Source of the DNA: Archilochus colubris
Lineage: Eukaryota > Chordata > Aves > Apodiformes > Trochilidae
DNA length: 64,000 nucleotides
Direction of reading: 5' to 3'
NCBI GenBank assembly: GCA_023079485.1
Contig: CM041108.1
Location: 4,216,001-4,280,000 of the forward strand
Of this stretch, positions 50,701 through 59,700 are shown piece after piece (within the stretch, counting starts at the first letter, position 1; each line of letters begins with the position of its first letter). A program made the translations under genes and the position numbers. The notes beneath the pieces were generated by a model. That model did no database searches. It saw nothing but the letters and a program-made list of their open reading frames with translations, and had not been told where the DNA came from.

Positions 50701-53700
50701 CACAGCAGCTTAAGAGGTGCATCTGTTCCCAGCAAAAACTCACACACCCTGTTTTTAACTTAGCAGGAGCTAGAAACTACCCTCCTCCCCAGGGTAGGAG
50801 ATCAATTCACAGCAATCAGTAGCACCTTGTTTCTTTAAGGTATATCTTGTGACTCCAAACCTCAACTATCAGGCTGTAATCTGTGAGAAATACAATTTCT
50901 TTTACCAAACCAGAAAGGCTGTGAATGCCTGATCTAACCTTTTCACACTGTCAGAGCAGGTTGCTGGTAATAGTCCTAACATTTCAAAGGAAGCTGGAAT
51001 GCTGATGAAAATAAGTAGCTCCTCTGACCAGATACACCCCCATGCTGTGGGAGATAACTAAACACACCCACAGAGATGGGAGTATATCATGAAAATATTC
51101 ATTATATAACTGGAAAGTGTGGGTGGCAGGAAGAGTAGTTCTCAGGCATCATGAAGTAGGAGTTTTTGGGCAAGTTTCTCAAGAAAAAAAAACAAAGCAT
51201 ACAGGTCAACAGCCTGATGAGCCTTAAAGAGATCCTCAAGCAATTCAGGGTTTTATTGTATGAACCACTTCTCACCTCAAGTTTTAATAAAGCTAGAACT
51301 GTGAAAAACAAGCAGTTAGAATTCAGGCATAAAGATAAAGGAAGAAAGAAGGCAGCTCATTTCTAATTCACATGTCTGAAAACACAACTTCAGCCACTAA
51401 GTTTCGTGTGCAGGTCAGTAACCCCAGACTCTCTTCATACAGCAAGAGTGTAAAATCCCACCAACCTCTCATGTTTCATGCAAAAATGGATTTTGAATTC
51501 TAGTGAAGCACTTATGCTGGGCAGCTTTAGACAAAAGCATTCCAGCCACAAGACTCCTACCTTGATCTTTGGCAAGAAACCAATACGGCCACGCTTCTGT
51601 TCCAGGTTCCGAGGTTCTTTAACTTTGACTCCCAGGTGTTTCATGTAGGTAAGGATCACATACTGCATTGTGGAACTGCCAGGAATACCCAAAAAAGAAG
51701 ATGGAGGATAAGGAGAAATGTATTGGGGAATAATATATTTTGTGAAGAAAATTTCAAAAAGGTCAAAAGCAAACTGAGAAAGTAAAATAAACCTTCTTTA
51801 AATGACTAAACAAAATAAATAAATAAGGTGGACCAGATCGAAACAGCTACAAAAAGAACCCACAAAAGAATCAAACTCTCAGCCACAGTAATTTTTTCAG
51901 ATCTGAAGCAACTAACTTCAGAGTAAGAAGAGCCTAAGAGCAAGAGGCTGATGCCCTGAATTTGAATTAATTATGTCAGGGAACTTGGAAAACGAGAGTT
52001 TGTGGCTACAGCCAGCAGAGGGCTGTCTTGTTCTGCTCGGCTGAAGAGACACAGCAGTGGGGTTCTGCCTTCACAGAATAAGCTTACACAGCTGCCATTA
52101 CCTCTTGTCTTCTTCCAACGGCTGGGATGTCATCCTAAAAGCAAAAAGGAATTTTTAAACCAAAGTTTTAAAAAATAAAGAAAGAAAACTAACACCCAGT
52201 CACAGCCCCCAAGAGCATGTCCTTCAGAATGTAAGAAAGTTCAGGGGGAAGCAGGGGCAGTACATAAAAATGAAGGCCTCAGCTGAGAAAGTTGGATTCA
52301 GGTCACCTTAAAAGAAGTGTTCTGAAGCTCTAGTTTCTACAACCCCAAACCAGGGTTCTAATCTAATAATGCACAAGCTGACAATGGAAGCATCACTTCT
52401 GCTACTTGAACAGTGGCCTCCTTGTAAATATCTATGGACTTCAGCTAATTTTGGCCATCATCACTCAACACACCAGGACAGAAAACATGGGAAGCTGTGT
52501 AAATGTGGTGGTGGCAAATTCCTTCCAATTCCTTTCTCCTTCTCAGGTTCAGGAGAGACTCTTTTTTTAATTTGACAATTAAATTTGCTGTTACTCACAA
52601 GACTTCCTCAATTTTAGCAATGATCTGCTCTGCACATGCTCTTTCCTTCTCCACTGCATTACGGTCCCGAACTCTCTCTGCATCCAGCTTGGTCAGTTCT
52701 CCTTCAGCCAGGGTCAATCCCATACTACGTTTCTGCCTGGAAAATGGGAAGAGAGAAAAAAATAAAAATCACTTGAAACTGAACAATGCAACAAGGAAAA
52801 GCAACCTCTTGACATTCAGAATGTCAAAGAGGTTTCATTATTGGTTTCTTTATGAGAATGGGGAAGTCGGGACATTTCACGGGGGGACATTTGCACTCAC
52901 TGGGGGACACAGCTAAAATAGCCAGCAGAGGAATAAAGTTGGATGATATTTATGGAAAGAGACAGCCACTGCAGAGGTTGATAAAAGTAGCTACTCTTTT
53001 TTTCCAGCATCCCAGGCTGTATGTTTGAAGCACGCACTTGAATTGAGACATTTATGAACACTTGACTTGGTGTAACGTCTCATGTTGAGACAGAGCTTTT
53101 ATGATTCCACATGAAAGGGCATATTAATTATCAAATTCAACTATATGCCCATGACAGCTTTCTAAAGTAGATTATTCCATGCCAAAAGGGAATAGAGAAG
53201 GAAAAAAGCAGAAGGAAAAAAAAAAGATATAAGCTGATTATAAACACAATTAGTAAGGATTTATATAACACCACCTAAGTAACAATATTCTGAAATTGCT
53301 TCAAATAGCTTCAAGGAATGAAGAATTAAAGCTCTAAAATTGATCTCCCAACTGATCACTTGAAACAGTGTCAAAAAACATTCAAGGATTGGTTACTGCA
53401 TGATCCTGAAGTCCCTCTCCTGTGGTATCTTCCTGTTCAGTCTAGGATCTGTCAGATATTGTGTCCCTACAGAGTTTGGACTTCCCTGATACTGGACATG
53501 TTGACTGTGGGAGGTTGTGAATTAAATGAAAACTACCCAGACAACTGGTGTTACCTGAAATCTTCCAGATTCTTTTGAACTTCTGGACAGACTTTATCTT
53601 GCATAGTTTGTATAAACTGGCGATGGAGCTCCTCAGGAAGGAGTTCTGGCCTTCTTCTGTCTGTAAGTCAGAAGAGAAAAAGCTCATAGATTATTCTTTT

Positions 53701-56700
53701 GAGAACATTCCTCTCCAACTTAGAATAAATTAGCTCACACACATCACAACCCATCCAAAAGCACCCTTTTGCCTTTCACTTGAAGACAATATGAACTTCA
53801 GTGAGTCATGTGTAAGAAGCTTTGGCCATATCCAAAAACACCCTACCTAGTTCTAAGGAGATTTCATCTGGAACTGGAACTTTAAGATTCTGCAAAAGGA
53901 AAAAAAAAAAGGTTGGAAGAACATATACAACAAACACCATCCCAATAAAACACACAGTACAAAATATATAAGAAAATACCCTCAAAAGCTAAAATCATAC
54001 AACCTGAACAGCTGATGGTATTAAGGGGGAGACTCCCATCCTAAATATATATTATATTACACAAGGATTATTCCATCTAACCTTGTGGTACCAAGCCTCT
54101 GCTACACTGCCTGGTGGTCCAGCTCATGACAGAAAAGAAGTTTCTTGGGCTTTCCAACAGACATGTAAAACCTTCCCAACCCTTGCAACAGCCACATTAA
54201 TATATGCAGCAATTATCAACTAAAAGACAGTAAGAGCTTGAGCTTGCTTACATACCACAAAATTATTTCTATCAAGACAACACATTCCCCTTGATTTACT
54301 GACTTCCCAGGCACCATTCATTTTGCCATATTCACTGGTAACGTTTACACAAAAATCGTTTTTATTTTGGAGGACTTAAATAACTCCTTAGTTCTCTTCC
54401 AGTTCAGAAGAGAGGAGAAAGGTAAAAGTCAGCTTGCTAGGTATGCTTGGAAGTGAGAGAAATTATTGGAACTCACTGCAGCTCGGTCCAAGAAAAACTG
54501 GTAAAACTCAAGGAATACACGACGAGTCTCTTTGGAGTTGGTCTGCTTGTACAAGTCTGTGTAAAGGTAGCACAGCTGTGGGAAACAGGAGGGAAGAAAT
54601 TAAGTGGTATCATGAGAATTCTTCTAACAGCCCAAACTCCCAAGTTTTCTTTCAAACATTTTAAGGAATTCAGCAATGATGAACTGATACTGTTCCCAGC
54701 TATCTTATGCCATCTTCCTTGCTCAGGTAACCTCAGATGGGCTGCCTGGTAATCAGCAGAGAAGGGAAAGGAAGCAGGGATGGGAAAAGAGAAACCAGAC
54801 ATTCTCTGTAGACAGCTAATCCTACTACCTTAAGGTGGAATGAAGTGTTTTCAAGAGCTAAATACTTATTTGTAAACAGCTAAATTTAAGGGAGACAGTT
54901 CTCATTTATCTGAAACTGCACAGGATCAGCATTTCTCTCCCTGCTGAACCAGCCATGCCACTGCCAATGCTACAACAAGAACAAGAAGATCCTGATACAC
55001 TGTGGTTAAAGCTACCCAAACAATTTGAGAACATCTTACCAATGCTGCAGGGTCAAACTGTGACACCACATGATGCAGCAGAACAGCCAGGTGAGCTGGG
55101 CGAGATTTCAGGAGCTCAATGTTTTGGAAGCAGCTGCATTGTCCATTGATCTGTAAACACACATGGAAATTCTTTTACCTCTTCAAGAAAGCAACTGTGA
55201 GAAAACCCAAGAAAATTTGCTCCAATAGTTGAGGCTCCTCATTTATTTAATTAAAATAAAACCATGATCAATTTCAGAACTCCTGCAATACCATTCTAAC
55301 ATCCCAGAAGAGCTGACAACAGGAACAATTCTTTTAAACACTCTCCTGAACACAGAGTACAATATAATGAAATACAATTCAGAGAAAAGGACAGCTAAAA
55401 TAACTCAGAATAAACATCAAAAGCTACAGCAGTTACAGTGCTGTGACAATAAGGCAGAACTTGTTAGAAACTAAGTAAGCAAAACAAGATTAAATAAGGC
55501 AAATCAATTTCTAGGAAGCTTGAAGTTATGAGAATAAAGAGTAAAAGAAAGAATAAAAGATGGCATATTGCCATCAACTCCCCAAATATTTTTATACTGT
55601 AAGATCAGCCATAAGAATCACATTGTCTTGCTCTTAATTCACCACAAAAGAACTGCTCAAGATAAACAAGTCATGGAGAACTCATACATTAGGCTCAGAT
55701 AAACAGAAGTCATTCCCACCTGCTCCTGTTCAGTGTCAAAGTCATCATCCTCTGCTCCAATTATCTGAGGCCCCACTCGAGATAAGGGACTTCCAATACT
55801 AGACTGGGAATCCTGGGGTGAGTCAGGAATGAAAGAACAGAAGGGAAAAGAAGGAAGACACAGACAATGTTATTACTTGGCACAGTAAACCTTCTTTACC
55901 AAGTTAGAGATGCTACTATCATTTGCATTCTCCTTCTCAAAACTCCATGGAAATCCATGTGTCTTTACACAACCTTGTCACAACCCAAGTTAGGAGTTGT
56001 GAGATCCCCTTACAAATGCTTCCCCCACACTGCAAGCATTCAGAACTTGCACCATCTACAGACACAAGTACACTAAGCTCACATGTGGCATATTACAAAT
56101 GCCATCTGGGTACAAGTAGAGAAATGATTTTGGAAAGTTAAACAGATGAGAGGAAAAGTACTTCAGAAGTCATCCTAAGGAAGACAGCAGTGTGTTCAGA
56201 TAGGTCTGCACTATCTTCTTCCACTTTTACCTACTCTCAAGGCCATCCCTGAAAATGCCAGCCTTGTAATGATGAAATATCCTAAAGAAAAGACTGTTTC
56301 ATTTACTGCTCTACTCAGGGAATAAAATATGTACCACTGCTCTACCCATTTTAGGTCCAATTGTTTTGCTGCTGAGTATGTACCTCTCACCTCTAAGTAG
56401 GTGATTGCATTTTACTTTCTAAAGCAAAGTTCATGCATGTTCCATCTGAAAAATGGGGGGAAATAGCAAGGTTTTAATCAGCTGTTGCAACACTTCAAGA
56501 TTTATACTCACAGTATCTTGAACTTCAGTCTTTTCTGGGCTATCATCTGGATAAATCCTGTCCTTCAAGCCACTGCGAGGACTCTGGGAAAGAAGGAAGT
56601 TCAGCTCTGGTCAGTACCAGCAAATTAGGAAAATGATAACTGCACAGTAAGGTTTTCAGCCACAATAGCCAAAACTTCTCCTTTCTCACAGACTGGACTG

Positions 56701-59700
56701 TTAAGCTGAGGTATGAACAACCAGACTAAAATGTTTGACTTACATGCACAGTTTTAAATAAAGATTATAAAAAAAAAAAAAAAAAAAAAAAAGCCAGCCA
56801 AAAGCAGAAGCAGTTTCAGAGTGAGTAACAGCAGTGCTGCAAAATCCTACTTCTGCATCTCTCTTTGCTCTCTCCATTTCTTTTGACCATTTATATAGTA
56901 CCTATGTTGCTAGGTCTCTAAACTTGCTTAGCTTCCAATGCCTGTAATGTATGTTCACATTTTAGAAGTATATCTGACCTTCCTTCTCTTCACCTCAAAG
57001 TGCTGCTGCAAATTTTGCTCCCACATCCTTAAATTAATCAACAATCTCAGGCTGAAACCCATGTGGAGAGTCCCATTTCCTCTGCACTAATCAGACAGTC
57101 ACTCAGTGAAGGATTAGGTGCTAGGGCACTCCAACAGGGAGACCACATGGGTGCACAGATTGTAACTAACTCAACAGACTAACAGACTTTACCACTGGCA
57201 GTAACTGAAGCTTATTCAGGACCACTTTGATGGCATCCATCCATCCATTTCATTTCATCCATCCACTGACTGGCTCTGAGTCACAGCTACTACAACTGGA
57301 ACATTACAATACTCAGTTGGCATCTCAGAGCTCTGAGAAGATGCTGGCATCCATCTTCCTTTGTCTGCTTACAGAGACTGTGCTAGGAAAATATAATTTT
57401 GGATAAAAACCCAAAACCCACACTATTTCTTTCCCAGTCCTTCATGGAAGTCCACTAAAGTATCCTTTCTCAGGAAATATTTTTAGTGTGTACTGAGAAG
57501 CCTCTTCTAGTCATACCCAGCACTACAGAGACAGAGTGAGTGCACCCTTATGAGACACAGGATGACACAAAAACTCCACACAAGAAAATCAGATCCAAAA
57601 GGAACAGAATCAAAGCCATGGACCTGTTCAAGACTCACATCAGCAATGTCACTGTTTGGTCGGGAGGGGCTGTCACCACTGTAATCCAGTTTGCTGACAC
57701 AATCCCCACTCTCTGCCTCCACTTCACTGATCTGCAGTGATTCTGTTGCAGACCTGGAGGACAAGACTCCATCCTAAAAAGATACAAAGTGCATTGGCAG
57801 GCAGCACAGAGCAAGCAGGGTACTTCAAGGGACAGTCCTTCAGGATTAGCTGTTTCAAAACCCAGATACTCCATATGACTTATAAAAATTTCTTCATGTA
57901 TCTAGGAAAAAAAAATCTAAGAAAATCTAAAAAAAGACAGACTAAGTTTTCAGGACTTACAATACTACAGGTAGAGGGAAAAGGATAAAAAAAATACCAC
58001 TTTGTTTGTTTCAAAAGTATAACCAAAGCTGTTTTAGTCTTCCAGTTACTCATTCTCCACAGTAAAAATTACTTCACAGATTTCTTTTAAGTTGTATTAA
58101 CAAACAGATAAATAAACACATCATAGTTTTAACTTGCTGTTTTAAAACCAGCTTTTCACAGATGATTTGAAAGTCCACTGTGAAGTTTACTTCATTGTTG
58201 ACACAGCAGTGAATTAACTACTTGACAGTCCCTGCAAGCCTAATTACAAGTCTCAACTCTAGAGGGTGCAGTTTGCCCACAGAAGAGAAGAGCAGGGAAC
58301 TCCTTGCCCGGAATACCATCATCCCTCAAGAATTTTCAGCAGGAACATAGCAGGGAGAAAGCCTGACACATTCTGTTACCTGAGCAGAGCCTGTGGCTTT
58401 GGACAACTGCTCCTGCAGCTGAGGAATGTGCTTCTTTGTTTCCTGGATCTCTTTGAGCAGCCGTGGGGTGGGTGATCGACTGTATTCCTCTTGCAGAGCC
58501 TGGAAAATCATTTGGAGCTTTCACTCAGCATCTGCTCAACACCAAAGCTTAGAGATACAACCTACTACTAATCTGCACTCCATTTAAACCCTTTAAATAA
58601 GTAACACAACTGCACACCTACCAAGCAGACACTAGAGAATGTCCATTTTATATAGTTCTCTCTTCCCAGTGCCATATGAAAATAACTGCATTCTAGAGAT
58701 TTACTGATGGATATGAACATTTCCTCACTTAAAAAAGCTCCCACACATTTTTTCTTACTCTGTCAAGGATTAAAGACTCAAGAGCTGATCAGCAAAGAGT
58801 GACTGGTGTTAGGCCAGTATATAAAAAAGTTAAGCTGAAACACAAGCTAGGAAAAGGAATGCTGAAGACACTACTGAGACTCAACAATCAATCTTTGTAT
58901 TTCCTCCACCCTTCTAAAACTCATGCAAATCCAGTACCTGCAGTCGTTCCTGCTCCTTCTGCAGCATCTTTCTCAGAATCTCCACCTTCTGGTTGTGGAC
59001 AATATTATTCTCCTCCTAGAAAAGATGAAGAGATTAGAAGCTGGGAAGAAAAATAAGGAAAATGAATAGGCTCACCTTTTGTCTGTTTCCTAAACACGGG
59101 TTCTGAAAAGCCCTGTGAGAAGCAATTCACGCTTTTGAATCTACCCTTTGCAGTCTTTCCTACTTTAGAATACATCTATCAACAGCTAAAAAATATAGAC
59201 TGACCAAAAGTTTTACTCAGTTGCTTTCCCTGCCTTTCTTTGCCCCATGTCAGCACACCTCTAACTTTTAAATAAAAATTACAGCAGTTTATCTGCAGTA
59301 TAGCTCAGAGAGTACCTGTGGATAAGCCCTCAACTGTTGAGGGCTCAATATTCTTAGCTCCAAAATGTTTTTTCCCACATGAATAAATGGCCAACTGCAT
59401 GGCAAAAAGAATGTTCCAATTCCCATTTCTGAGTTGTTGTGGAAGAAGTGCAAAACAACTCCAGAAAAAAAAAATACATGACTGCACTTCTGCCACTGGT
59501 TGTGGAAAGAGCATTTTAAACCTTACCCCCATAAGCACTGGGCTGGTAATCCTTTCTGCATTTCCTGATGTGCCAGGTGAATGGGGAGATGTCATGATGG
59601 GAGACATATGCCCAAAAGCTGCCAGATCCACCTCAGAATCAGCCAATGGAATCTGGGGCGACCCTGGTGGGCGCCCCTGAACAGTGAGAGCTACATAGGA

